In this document: positions 1-11,671 of the stretch, in pieces
Layout: each line of letters opens with the position of its first letter
Position numbering within the stretch: the stretch's first letter is position 1
Assembly: GCA_963713085.1 (NCBI GenBank)
Contig: CAVQKQ010000019.1
Coordinates: 88,204-152,203, forward strand
DNA: 64,000 nt
Direction: 5' to 3'
From: PFJX01 sp963713085
Lineage (GTDB): Bacteria > Pseudomonadota > Gammaproteobacteria > Burkholderiales > Thiobacillaceae
The notes under the pieces: generated by a model
What the model was told of the DNA's origin: nothing
Databases searched by the model: none
The model's input: only the letters and a program-made list of their open reading frames with translations
Translations under genes and position numbers: made by a program

Positions 1-35
1 GCCAGGTCGAGATCGAGGCCGCCAACCGGCCCTGA
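1..35 (+). CDS. C-terminal end of an upstream gene (partial)
   Basis: The frame starting at base 3 reads ten residues (QVEIEAANRP) and stops at TGA 33-35, 24 bases before thiL. This is the expected distance to an upstream gene of the same operon. Too little is visible to name the product, and the call rests only on position and an open frame. Confidence 0.3.
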   Translation, partial: QVEIEAANRP

Positions 36-59
36 ACCGGGGGGCGACAGCCTCCGAGG

Positions 60-1016
60 ATGACCAGCGAATTCGACCTCATCGCCCGTCTCTTCACCCG
101 TCCGGCGCCCCATGCCCGGCTGGGAGTGGGGGATGACGCTGCCCTGATCTCCGTTTCGTCCGGCATGGAACTGGCGGTGTCCACGGACATGCTGGTGAGC
201 GGACGCCATTTCCTTGCCGATACCGATCCATACTTTCTGGGCCACAAGACCCTGGCTGTAAATCTTTCCGATTTGGCGGCCATGGGCGCCTTGCCGCGCT
301 GGGCCACCTTGGCCCTGGCCCTGCCCGAGGCGGATACGGCCTGGCTGGAACGGTTCAGCAGTGGGCTGTTCGATCTGGCTGACAAATTCCAGGTGGATCT
401 GGTGGGGGGAGACACCACCCGGGGGCCGTTGAACCTGTGCCTGACGATCCTGGGCGAGGTGGAGGCCGGCAAGGCCCTGCGCCGGGATGGCGCCCGGGTG
501 GGGGATGACATCTGGGTCTCCGGCACCCTGGGGGGCGCCATGCTGGGCTTGCGCCACCTTCAGGGCTTGATGGTCTTGGACGAGGAGGAGGCAAGCGCCT
601 GCCTGAATCGTCTGAATGCGCCCGAACCCCGGGTGGCGTTGGGGCGTCGGCTGCTCGGTCTGGCCCATGCCGCGATTGACCTTTCCGACGGCCTGCTGGC
701 GGATCTGGGGCATATCCTGGAACGCTCCCTGGTAGGCGCGGAGATCGATCTGAACGCCCTGCCGGCCCATCCCGCCGTGGCGCGCAGATTGGCGGACCCC
801 GACGTGCGCCGGTGTCTTCTCGCCGGTGGCGACGACTACGAATTGTGTTTCACGGCCCCCTCTGAACACGCGGACGCCATACTTGAGGCGGCCCGTGCGG
901 TGGGCGTGGCGGTCGCCCGCATCGGCCGTATCACCGGGCAAGCTGGACTGCGGGTGCTGGACGAGCATGGAAATCAGATGGCTATCAGGGCGCGGGGCTT
1001 TGACCACTTCGCCTGA
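60..1016 (+). CDS. thiL: Thiamine-monophosphate kinase ThiL
   Basis: ThiL phosphorylates thiamine monophosphate to the active cofactor thiamine diphosphate with ATP, the last step of thiamine biosynthesis, in the cytoplasm. The 318-residue length fits the family (AIR synthase/PurM-like fold). Visible family motifs are GVGDDAA at residues 22-28, VGGDTTRG in the first half (Mg/nucleotide-binding aspartates), DLSDGLLADLGH near residue 210 and GGDDYEL near 260. The ATG at 60 follows a purine-rich stretch (GAGG). The 3' end overlaps pgpA by 17 bases, consistent with co-transcription. Confidence 0.95.
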   Translation: MTSEFDLIARLFTRPAPHARLGVGDDAALISVSSGMELAVSTDMLVSGRHFLADTDPYFLGHKTLAVNLSDLAAMGALPRWATLALALPEADTAWLERFSSGLFDLADKFQVDLVGGDTTRGPLNLCLTILGEVEAGKALRRDGARVGDDIWVSGTLGGAMLGLRHLQGLMVLDEEEASACLNRLNAPEPRVALGRRLLGLAHAAIDLSDGLLADLGHILERSLVGAEIDLNALPAHPAVARRLADPDVRRCLLAGGDDYELCFTAPSEHADAILEAARAVGVAVARIGRITGQAGLRVLDEHGNQMAIRARGFDHFA

Positions 1017-1473
1017 CCGCCGTTTTCTTCTGGCCCACCCCGCCCACTTCCTGGCCCTGGGGTTCGGCGCGGGGCTGTCGCCCAAGGCCCCGGGAACGGT
1101 GGGGACCCTGGTGGGCTTCCCGCTTTATTGGCTGCTGCTCGGTTCGCCCTTTTACTGGGCCTGGATCGCGGTGTTCATTGCAGTGGGAATCTGGGCCTGC
1201 CAGGTGACCGGCCAGGCATTGGGCGTGGCGGACCACGGCGGTATGGTATGGGACGAGATCGCTGCCTTTCTCATGGTGCTGCCCTTCGCGCCCCACTCCG
1301 TCCTGGGCTATGTCCTGGCCTTCGCCCTGTTCCGGCTGTTCGACATCTGGAAGCCGTTCCCCATCGGCTGGCTGGATGCCCGCGTCAAAGGCGGCCTCGG
1401 CGTCATGCTGGACGATGTGCTTGCCGCGGTTTACGCCATTCTCTGTTTATTGGGATTGTCGATATGGATGTGA
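1000..1473 (+). CDS. pgpA: Phosphatidylglycerophosphatase A PgpA
   Basis: PgpA removes phosphate from phosphatidylglycerol phosphate to give phosphatidylglycerol; it is an inner-membrane enzyme. The frame is open from 826, but homologous sequence begins only near residue 4 of a TTG start at 1000. That start gives 157 residues, the usual family length; an ATG at 967 in the same frame is the alternative. Visible are the family segment GLSPKAPGTVGT near the N-terminus, hydrophobic membrane segments (for example around residues 36-60), and WDE (residues 84-86), part of the acidic active-site motif. thiL-pgpA-pncC adjacency is common in proteobacteria, and the gene overlaps both neighbours. Confidence 0.9.
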   Translation: MTTSPDRRFLLAHPAHFLALGFGAGLSPKAPGTVGTLVGFPLYWLLLGSPFYWAWIAVFIAVGIWACQVTGQALGVADHGGMVWDEIAAFLMVLPFAPHSVLGYVLAFALFRLFDIWKPFPIGWLDARVKGGLGVMLDDVLAAVYAILCLLGLSIWM

Positions 1474-1958
1474 ATCAGGAAGAACTGGAACAGCTTGCAG
1501 CCCAACTGGGTAACGCATTACAGCGCAATGGCCTGATGTTGGCCGTGGCGGAGTCCTGCACCGGCGGCTGGGTCGCCCAGGCAGTCACCGCCATCATTGG
1601 AAGTTCCGTTTGGTTCGATCGGGGCTTCGTCACGTACAGTAACGAGGCCAAACAGGACATGCTGGGGGTCGGGGTGGACACCCTGGCTCGGTTCGGTGCG
1701 GTCAGCGAGGAGACCGCCCGGGAGATGGCCGAGGGGGCGCTGGCGCGCAGCCGTGCCGGGATCGTATGCGCCATTACCGGGATTGCCGGGCCCGCTGGCG
1801 GGACACCGGAGAAACCCGTGGGCACGGTGTGTTTTGCCTGGTCACGCAGGGGCGCGAAAACGGTAAGCTCACGGCTGTCTTTCCCGGGCGACCGGGGTCA
1901 GGTCCGGGCCCAGTCTGTGCGGCATGCCCTGAAGCAGTTGTTGTCCCTCGTGCCATAA
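1464..1958 (+). CDS. pncC: Nicotinamide-nucleotide amidase (CinA C-terminal family)
   Basis: This 164-residue protein is a stand-alone CinA C-terminal domain, which deamidates nicotinamide mononucleotide to nicotinate mononucleotide in NAD salvage. The family motif AESCTGG lies near residue 27, followed by VTYSNEAKQDMLGV and ITGIAGPAGGTPEKPVGTV. The open frame extends upstream to 1128, but that part is out-of-frame pgpA sequence; the ATG at 1464 is where family similarity starts, and it overlaps the pgpA stop by 10 bases. It lies just upstream of recA, as in many proteobacteria. Confidence 0.92.
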   Translation: MDVNQEELEQLAAQLGNALQRNGLMLAVAESCTGGWVAQAVTAIIGSSVWFDRGFVTYSNEAKQDMLGVGVDTLARFGAVSEETAREMAEGALARSRAGIVCAITGIAGPAGGTPEKPVGTVCFAWSRRGAKTVSSRLSFPGDRGQVRAQSVRHALKQLLSLVP

Positions 1959-1986
1959 TCGCAAAGCCAAATTCGGAGGAAAAATC

Positions 1987-3003
1987 ATGGATGAAAACCG
2001 TACCAAGGCCCTGGCCGCCGCTCTGGCCCAGATAGAGAAGCAGTTCGGCAAGGGCTCCATCATGCGCATGGGCGACGGTACTGTCGTCGACGACATTCAG
2101 GCAGTCTCCACAGGCTCGCTGGGGCTGGATGTGGCCTTGGGCATCGGTGGGCTGCCGCGCGGCCGGGTGGTGGAGATCTACGGCCCGGAATCTTCCGGCA
2201 AGACCACCCTGACCCTATCCGTCATCGCCCAGATGCAGAAGATGGGCGGCACGGCCGCCTTCATCGACGCGGAACACGCCCTGGACCCCGGCTATGCCCA
2301 GAAGCTGGGGGTGAACGTGGCTGAACTGCTCATCTCCCAGCCCGACACGGGGGAGCAGGCCCTGGAGATCGCCGACATGCTGGTGCGCTCCAGCGCGGTG
2401 GACGTGGTCGTGGTGGATTCGGTCGCGGCATTGACCCCCAAGGCGGAGATCGAGGGCGAGATGGGTGATTCCCACATGGGCCTGCAAGCGCGCCTGATGA
2501 GCCAGGCCCTGCGCAAGCTGACCGCCAACATCAAGCGCACCAATACCCTGGTCATCTTCATCAATCAGATCCGCATGAAGATCGGTGTGATGTTCGGCAA
2601 TCCCGAGACCACCACCGGCGGCAACGCACTGAAGTTCTACGCTTCCGTGCGGCTGGATATCCGCCGCATCGGCGCCATCAAGAAGGGCGACGAAGTGGTA
2701 GGCAGTGAAACCCGGGTCAAGGTGGTGAAGAACAAGGTTTCCCCTCCGTTCAAGGAGGCCATCTTCGACATCCTCTACGGTGAAGGCATCTCCCAGGAGG
2801 GGGAGATCATCGAATTGGGCGTGGTCCACAAGCTGATCGAAAAGTCCGGTGCCTGGTATGCCTACCAGGGCGAGAAGATCGGCCAGGGCAAGGACAATGC
2901 CCGCGAATATCTGCGCCAGCATCCGGAAATCGCCCAAGAGATCGAGACGCAGATACGGGAAAAACTGGGGGTCAAACCCGCGGGTGGCGCTGCCGAAGCG
3001 TGA
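1987..3003 (+). CDS. recA: Recombinase RecA
   Basis: RecA forms ATP-dependent filaments on single-stranded DNA, drives homologous recombination and triggers LexA self-cleavage. At 338 residues it is typical. Walker A GPESSGKT is at residues 66-73, the Walker B-type VVVVDSVAAL near 140-149, the L1/L2 DNA-binding loops surround GEMGDSHMGLQARLMSQALRK and the FINQIRMKIGVMFGNPETTTGG segment. A good ribosome site (CGGAGGAAAA) precedes the ATG. I could not find a convincing LexA box in the 28-base gap to pncC; transcription may start inside pncC. Confidence 0.99.
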   Translation: MDENRTKALAAALAQIEKQFGKGSIMRMGDGTVVDDIQAVSTGSLGLDVALGIGGLPRGRVVEIYGPESSGKTTLTLSVIAQMQKMGGTAAFIDAEHALDPGYAQKLGVNVAELLISQPDTGEQALEIADMLVRSSAVDVVVVDSVAALTPKAEIEGEMGDSHMGLQARLMSQALRKLTANIKRTNTLVIFINQIRMKIGVMFGNPETTTGGNALKFYASVRLDIRRIGAIKKGDEVVGSETRVKVVKNKVSPPFKEAIFDILYGEGISQEGEIIELGVVHKLIEKSGAWYAYQGEKIGQGKDNAREYLRQHPEIAQEIETQIREKLGVKPAGGAAEA

Positions 3004-3431
3004 AGCTGCGGGAGCGGGCATTGAACCTGTTGGCGCGGCGGGAACACAGCCGCGCCGAACTGGCCCGCAAGCTCGCGCCCCACGACGAGGCGGACAACAT
3101 CGCCACCTTGTTGGACGATCTGGAGCGGGAAAACCTGCTCTCCAACCAGCGCTATGCGGAGGCCCTGGCCCACGCCCGCGACGGCAGGCACGGCAGCCTG
3201 CGCCTCAAGGTGGTTCTACGAGAAAAAGGTGTGCCCGAAGGCGTGATCGCCGAGGTCTTGGGGGAGGCCCGTTCCAGAGACCTGGAGGCAGCTCGCATGG
3301 TCTGGCAGAAGAAGTACGGCCATCAGGCGAAGGATGCGGCGGGACGTGCCAGGCAGATGCGTTTTCTTGCCAGCCGCGGTTTCCCCGCCGAGGTGGTGCG
3401 CCGTGTTGTGGCCGGGGCGGACGAGGACTAG
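3000..3431 (+). CDS. recX: Regulatory protein RecX
   Basis: RecX binds RecA filaments and limits recombinase activity. The product is 143 residues, built of the three-helix repeats typical of the family, including LNLLARREHSRAELARKL near the N-terminus and the AEALAHARDGRHGSLRLKVVLREKGV segment. The GTG start at 3000 overlaps the recA stop by four bases (GTGA), so translation is probably coupled, giving low RecX output relative to RecA. The 3' end overlaps the oppositely oriented dehydrogenase gene by four bases. Confidence 0.93.
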   Translation: MKLRERALNLLARREHSRAELARKLAPHDEADNIATLLDDLERENLLSNQRYAEALAHARDGRHGSLRLKVVLREKGVPEGVIAEVLGEARSRDLEAARMVWQKKYGHQAKDAAGRARQMRFLASRGFPAEVVRRVVAGADED

Positions 3432-4621
3432 AGCCGGGCCATGACGATGTGGGCGATCTCGTCGTCCGTTAGTAGGATGGGGTTGGTCTTCATGCTGGAA
3501 CCTCTGCTGTTGGCGACGATGGCGGCAACATCGCCCTGATCGACACCGAATTCCGCGAGGCCTGGCAATTCAAGGCGCCGCGTCCAGTCTTCGAGTATTT
3601 CCACCAGGGCTATACGCGCGGATTCATCCGAGAGCTTTTTGCCCGACAGTAGCCGACCCACTTCGGCATATTTTCCCAGCGCGGGGTTGCTCGGCTCCCG
3701 GATTTGCAGGGCGGCGATATTCATGCGCGTCGCCTCTGCCACCAGGGTCCCGCATACCACCCCATGGGGGATGGGAAAGAAGGCCCCCAATGGAGATGCC
3801 AGACCATGCACCGAACCCAGCCCCACCTGGGCCAGTGTGATGCCGGAGAGCAGGGCGGCATAGGCCATGTGTGCCCGATAAGGGGCGATGTGTCCCGCGC
3901 CCTCGTACCACCCCAGCAGGCTGTCCCGTACCTTCTCCATGCCGGACCAGGCCAGCGCGTCGGTGAACGGATTGGCCCGGCTGGAAACATAGGATTCCAG
4001 CAGTTGCGTGAATGCGTCCATGCCGTTGGCCGCCAGCACCCGAGGAGGGCAGCCGACCAGCAAGTCCGGGTCGATGACCGCGTATTCCGCCACCAGTAGT
4101 TCATCCCGGAAGGATTTCTTGAACCCTTCCGGACCGTGCAGGGACAAAACCGCATTCTTGGTGGCCTCGGAGCCGGTGCCCGCGGTGGTGGGGACGGCGA
4201 TGAACGGGGTGGCGGGACCTTGATAAGGCAATTCCGGGCCCACGCCTTCCAGATGGTCCATGACCGAGTTTCCAGGGATTAGAAGTCCGGCGATGGCCTT
4301 GGCGGCGTCCAGCGCGCTGCCACCCCCGATGCCCACGACGCAATCAATGTTCGAGGCGCTGTGGTTTGCTACCACCTTATCCACGAGTTCCGGTGAGGGT
4401 TCTCCGGGAACTTGGATCAGTTGCCAAGTCAGGCACTGCTCCGTCAGCTTGGCCGAGAGCGTGGTCCAGTGCGGACTGGCCAGAAATGAATCGGCACCGG
4501 TCACTAACAGTATGTTGTGGCCGAAACGTTGGGCCAGGGCGGGAATACTTGACAGGGAACCGGCACCGAACTGAATGCGCGGCAGCCGGGTAATGCCGAA
4601 GTTGAGGGGCATGGCGTTCAC
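3428..4621 (-). CDS. Iron-containing (group III) alcohol dehydrogenase family protein
   Basis: A 397-residue member of the Fe-ADH superfamily: NAD(P)-dependent oxidoreductases with an N-terminal nucleotide-binding domain (GIGGGSALDAAKA near residues 97-109) and a C-terminal metal domain. The TTAGTGSE motif is present. In FucO-type enzymes the metal is held by Asp plus three His. Here the Asp lies in VIDPDLL or GMDAF, but the second ligand position reads DAFTQ (Gln instead of His), and the HGxxH motif reads VHGLAS, keeping the first His; PHG is kept. This may be a subfamily with altered metal binding. Substrate unknown. It faces away from the rrn operon and has no obvious partner gene. Confidence 0.85.
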   Translation of the reverse strand: MNAMPLNFGITRLPRIQFGAGSLSSIPALAQRFGHNILLVTGADSFLASPHWTTLSAKLTEQCLTWQLIQVPGEPSPELVDKVVANHSASNIDCVVGIGGGSALDAAKAIAGLLIPGNSVMDHLEGVGPELPYQGPATPFIAVPTTAGTGSEATKNAVLSLHGPEGFKKSFRDELLVAEYAVIDPDLLVGCPPRVLAANGMDAFTQLLESYVSSRANPFTDALAWSGMEKVRDSLLGWYEGAGHIAPYRAHMAYAALLSGITLAQVGLGSVHGLASPLGAFFPIPHGVVCGTLVAEATRMNIAALQIREPSNPALGKYAEVGRLLSGKKLSDESARIALVEILEDWTRRLELPGLAEFGVDQGDVAAIVANSRGSSMKTNPILLTDDEIAHIVMARL

Positions 4622-4673
4622 ATTTGGATCGATGTGGCGACATCCTACTCGGTGAGGGAATTGAGGAAAGATA

Positions 4674-4700
4674 TTGACGTGTCGTTTTTGTGCCTGTAAA
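4674..4700 (+). promoter_or_regulatory. Candidate sigma-70 promoter for tRNA-fMet / rrn operon
   Basis: TTGACG at 4674-4679 and TGTAAA at 4695-4700, separated by 15 bases, stand 17 bases before the initiator tRNA. The -35 matches five of six consensus bases. The spacer is short, which weakens the call. This is the only clear promoter-like pair seen between the divergent dehydrogenase gene and the tRNA. Confidence 0.45.
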
Positions 4701-4717
4701 GTCTCGCTTCTATCGAA

Positions 4718-4794
4718 CGCGGGGTGGAGCAGTCTGGCAGCTCGTCGGGCTCATAACCCGAAGGTCACAGGTTCAAATCCTGTCCCCGCAACCA
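4718..4794 (+). tRNA. Initiator tRNA-Met (CAT), 77 nt with encoded CCA
   Basis: The cloverleaf begins CGCGGGG and ends CCCCGCA-ACCA. Position 1 (C) and position 72 (A) do not pair, and the anticodon stem carries three consecutive G-C pairs (GGG/CCC) around loop CTCATAA, with CAT at 4752-4754. Both are hallmarks of bacterial initiator tRNA. CCA is encoded (4792-4794). The 3' end touches boxA of the rrn leader directly, so the tRNA appears to be the first product of the rrn transcript. Confidence 0.96.
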
Positions 4795-4805
4795 GTTCTT
4801 TAACA
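4795..4805 (+). promoter_or_regulatory. boxA antitermination element, rrn leader
   Basis: GTTCTTTAACA at 4795-4805 matches the rrn boxA (TGCTCTTTAACA in E. coli), the RNA site bound by NusB-S10 for processive antitermination. The same 11 bases recur upstream of the 23S gene at 6919-6929. Confidence 0.8.
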
Positions 4806-4815
4806 ATGTACTTAC

Positions 4816-4844
4816 AGCCTTAAGGTGTGGGCATTGGGTTAGCT
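4816..4844 (+). other. 5' arm of the 16S rRNA processing stem
   Basis: These 29 bases pair with 6511-6539 downstream of 16S: 28 of 29 positions pair when G-U pairs are allowed, with one A-C mismatch. The helix loops out the whole 16S gene and is the expected RNase III processing substrate. Confidence 0.75.
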
Positions 4845-4972
4845 GGTTACTTATTTTTGATGGGTAACTGAGAAGCGAAAGTAAAACCTGATGCTTGCAC
4901 TAGTCAGAAGATTCTGAAGAGTGACGAGCGGCTTACTTAGGAATAGGTAAGTTTGAAGAGTTAAACAGTATT

Positions 4973-6501
<1,529 letters not shown>

Positions 6502-6510
6502 CTTGAGCGA

Positions 6511-6539
6511 AGCTGGCTCAATGTCCACACTTCAAGGCT
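6511..6539 (+). other. 3' arm of the 16S rRNA processing stem
   Basis: Reverse-complementary partner of 4816-4844, lying 10 bases after the 16S 3' end and 20 bases before tRNA-Ile. See the 5' arm entry. Confidence 0.75.
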
Positions 6540-6558
6540 GTTGTAAATGGAAGGCTAC

Positions 6559-6635
6559 GGGCTTGTAGCTCAGCTGGTTAGAGCACCGTCTTGATAAGGC
6601 GGGGGTCGTTGGTTCGAGTCCAACCAGGCCCACCA
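6559..6635 (+). tRNA. tRNA-Ile (GAT), 77 nt with encoded CCA
   Basis: Acceptor GGGCTTG pairs with CAGGCCC (one G-U); anticodon loop TTGATAA with GAT at 6593-6595; T arm GGTTCGAGTCC; CCA encoded at 6633-6635. Standard first spacer tRNA of a bacterial rrn operon. Confidence 0.97.
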
Positions 6636-6656
6636 GGCTAGAGTGGTCAGCCCGAA

Positions 6657-6763
6657 CGTTAAGACGCGAGGGCCAAGCGGGGCGAGGCGCGAGGTGTCGA
6701 CGTTTGCTGGTGCAAACGAGACGCCGAGCAACGAAGCGCTGCGCCGGCCATCGAGGCTTAACG
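6657..6763 (+). other. Structured spacer between tRNA-Ile and tRNA-Ala
   Basis: The 127-base GC-rich spacer between the two tRNAs folds back on itself. An outer stem pairs 6657-6674 with 6746-6763 (15 of 18 positions, starting CGTTAAG/CTTAACG), and an inner hairpin pairs 6693-6698 with 6720-6725 and CGTTTGC (6701-6707) with GCAAACG (6712-6718) around loop TGGT. It probably guides tRNA excision from the precursor. No reading frame here looks coding. Confidence 0.6.
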
Positions 6764-6838
6764 GGGGATTAGCTCAGCTGGGAGAGCACCTGCTTTGCAA
6801 GCAGGGGGTCGTCGGTTCGATCCCGTCATCCTCCACCA
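6763..6838 (+). tRNA. tRNA-Ala (TGC), 76 nt with encoded CCA
   Basis: Acceptor GGGGGAT pairs with ATCCTCC (one G-U); anticodon TGC at 6796-6798 within CTTTGCAAG; T arm GGTTCGATCCC; CCA encoded at 6836-6838. Standard second spacer tRNA of the rrn operon. Confidence 0.97.
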
Positions 6839-6918
6839 GATACAACTGAAGGCAGTAAGAGGCGTGAACCCTGTGCCGCGAGCGGTGCATGGTTCACTCT
6901 TTGCGAGTGAGGCTGTGA

Positions 6919-6929
6919 GTTCTTTAACA
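6919..6929 (+). promoter_or_regulatory. boxA antitermination element, 16S-23S spacer
   Basis: GTTCTTTAACA, identical to the leader boxA at 4795-4805, placed in the spacer upstream of 23S where proteobacterial rrn operons carry a second boxA. Confidence 0.78.
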
Positions 6930-6932
6930 ATA

Positions 6933-7073
6933 CGGAAGAAGAAGTTTGATCCCTATTGATGAGATAGGGATTGAACCTGGGTTTGATTGCGTCGCTTCGC
7001 ATTTTTAGTCGGATGCGAAGGGACAAACACAACCTATGACGGAGAAGCCTCGCGAGAGGGTTCAAGGTTATAG

Positions 7074-7080
<7 letters not shown>
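6933..7080 (+). other. 5' strand of the 23S rRNA processing stem
   Basis: Two blocks pair with sequence after the 23S gene. 7061-7080 is perfectly complementary to 10099-10118 (20 bp, running through the mature 23S termini), and 6933-6947 is complementary to 10147-10161 (15 bp). Together they form the RNase III precursor helix. Confidence 0.75.
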
Positions 7081-10107
<3,027 letters not shown>

Positions 10108-10227
10108 ATAACCTTGAATGCCTCAAGGGCAATCATGCCCAGGTAAAAACTTCTTCTTCCGCATTGCCTGAACCACCGTTCAGACCCAACTCAGGATCGT
10201 TGACCCAGTCAGCATCCAACCAGTTAT

Positions 10228-10342
10228 GTCTGGCGACCATAGCGGGGCGGTCCCACCCCTTCCCTTCCCGAACAGGACCGTGAAACGCCCCAGCGCCAAT
10301 GATAGTGAGCCCCGCGCTCGCGAAAGTAGGTCATCGCCAGAC
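10228..10342 (+). rRNA. rrf: 5S ribosomal RNA
   Basis: About 115 nt. The terminal helix GTCTGGCGA / TCGCCAGAC closes the molecule, and the internal segments GACCATAGCG, CCCTTCCCGAACAGG and AGTGAGCCCCGCGC match 5S rRNA. It lies 120 bases after 23S with no tRNA in between. Confidence 0.95.
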
Positions 10343-10352
10343 TCCCCACTCC

Positions 10353-10386
10353 AAAAAAGCCCACCCCAATAAGGTGGGCTTTTTGT
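10353..10386 (+). terminator. Rho-independent terminator of the rrn operon
   Basis: Stem AGCCCACC (10358-10365) / GGTGGGCT (10373-10380) with A-rich left flank and TTTTTG after it. It lies 10 bases past 5S and separates rrn from carAB. Confidence 0.9.
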
Positions 10387-10429
10387 TTGAACACGATCCG
10401 GTGAATCCCCTAATTGCCTTACATCCGGC

Positions 10430-10458
10430 TTGAGGGGAAATGGCTGTAACCGTATAAT
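10430..10458 (+). promoter_or_regulatory. sigma-70 promoter of carAB
   Basis: TTGAGG (10430-10435) and a perfect TATAAT (10453-10458) with 17-base spacing, directly after the rrn terminator. The transcript would start near 10465, leaving a leader of about 65 bases before carA. No PyrR-type or arginine operator was recognised. Confidence 0.75.
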
Positions 10459-10528
10459 TACAGGTGAATTTCAATCGAGCGGGATGGGCGCGCCCTTCCC
10501 GCTTGTCACATCTGGACTTGGGGTAATC

Positions 10529-11671
10529 TTGTCTGAGCACGTTCCAGCTATTCTTGTATTGGCCGACGGTACCGTGTTCCACGGCTATGCCATCGGTGCC
10601 GAAGGATTTGGTGTTGGCGAGGTGGTATTCAACACCGCGATGACCGGCTACCAGGAGATTCTGACCGATCCCTCCTACAGCCGACAGCTGGTGACGTTGA
10701 CCTATCCTCATATCGGCAATGTCGGGACCAACGGCGAGGATGAGGAATCGGCACAAATTCACGCGTCAGGCCTGGTGATTCGTGACTTGCCCCTGCTGCC
10801 CAGCAACTTCCGCATGGACAAGACCTTGTCGGGCTTTTTGGTCGGGCACAAGGTGGTGGCCATCGCAGGTATCGACACCCGGAGGCTCACTAGATTGCTA
10901 AGGGAGAAGGGCGCCCAGAATGGCTGCATCATGGCGGGCCGGGTGGATGAAGAAGCGGCCTTTGAGCAAGCTCGCGCCTGCCCGAGTATGGCCGGTCTCG
11001 ATTTGGCTAAGGAGGTGACTTGCTCGGCTCCTTACCATTGGCAGGTGGGTGAGTGGGAATTGGACAAGGGGTTCAAGGATCCGAGTTCACCCAAGTTCAA
11101 CGTCATTGCCTTCGATTTTGGTGTCAAGCGCAATATTTTGCGCATGCTGGCCAGCCGTGGTTGCCGCGTGACAGTTGTCCCCGCCAAGACCACCGCTGCG
11201 GAGGTCCTGGCCCTGAAACCCGACGGGGTTTTCCTTTCCAATGGCCCGGGAGACCCGGAACCTTGTGACTACGCCATTACGGCAATCCGGGAAATCCTAT
11301 CGGCCCGCGTGCCGACTTATGGGATCTGTCTCGGCCACCAGTTGTTGGCCCTGGCCTCCGGCGCCAAGACCATTAAAATGAAATTCGGCCACCACGGTGG
11401 TAACCACCCTGTTCAGGACCTGGACAGCAAAAGGGTGATGATCACCAGCCAGAACCATGGTTTTGCCGTGGATGCGAACACCCTGCCAGGTAATCTGCGC
11501 ACGACGCACGTGTCACTGTTCGACGGCACGCTCCAGGGCATTGCGCGAACCGATGTGCCCGCCTTCAGTTTCCAGGGGCATCCTGAGGCCAGTCCCGGAC
11601 CCCATGACGTGGCCTATCTGTTCGACCGGTTCATCAAGTTGATGCAAGACGAGAAGGCGCAACATGCCTAA
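10529..11671 (+). CDS. carA: Carbamoyl-phosphate synthase, small (glutaminase) subunit
   Basis: CarA releases ammonia from glutamine and channels it to CarB for carbamoyl phosphate, feeding arginine and pyrimidine synthesis. The open frame runs from 10430, but that start would sit inside the promoter. The TTG at 10529, with GGGG six bases ahead, begins SEHVPAILVLADGTVFHG, which is where family similarity begins, and gives 380 residues (family about 375-385). The N-terminal CPSase domain is followed by a class I amidotransferase domain with the catalytic Cys in YGICLGHQ and the His/Glu pair in GHPEASPGP. It overlaps carB by eight bases. Confidence 0.95.
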   Translation: MSEHVPAILVLADGTVFHGYAIGAEGFGVGEVVFNTAMTGYQEILTDPSYSRQLVTLTYPHIGNVGTNGEDEESAQIHASGLVIRDLPLLPSNFRMDKTLSGFLVGHKVVAIAGIDTRRLTRLLREKGAQNGCIMAGRVDEEAAFEQARACPSMAGLDLAKEVTCSAPYHWQVGEWELDKGFKDPSSPKFNVIAFDFGVKRNILRMLASRGCRVTVVPAKTTAAEVLALKPDGVFLSNGPGDPEPCDYAITAIREILSARVPTYGICLGHQLLALASGAKTIKMKFGHHGGNHPVQDLDSKRVMITSQNHGFAVDANTLPGNLRTTHVSLFDGTLQGIARTDVPAFSFQGHPEASPGPHDVAYLFDRFIKLMQDEKAQHA

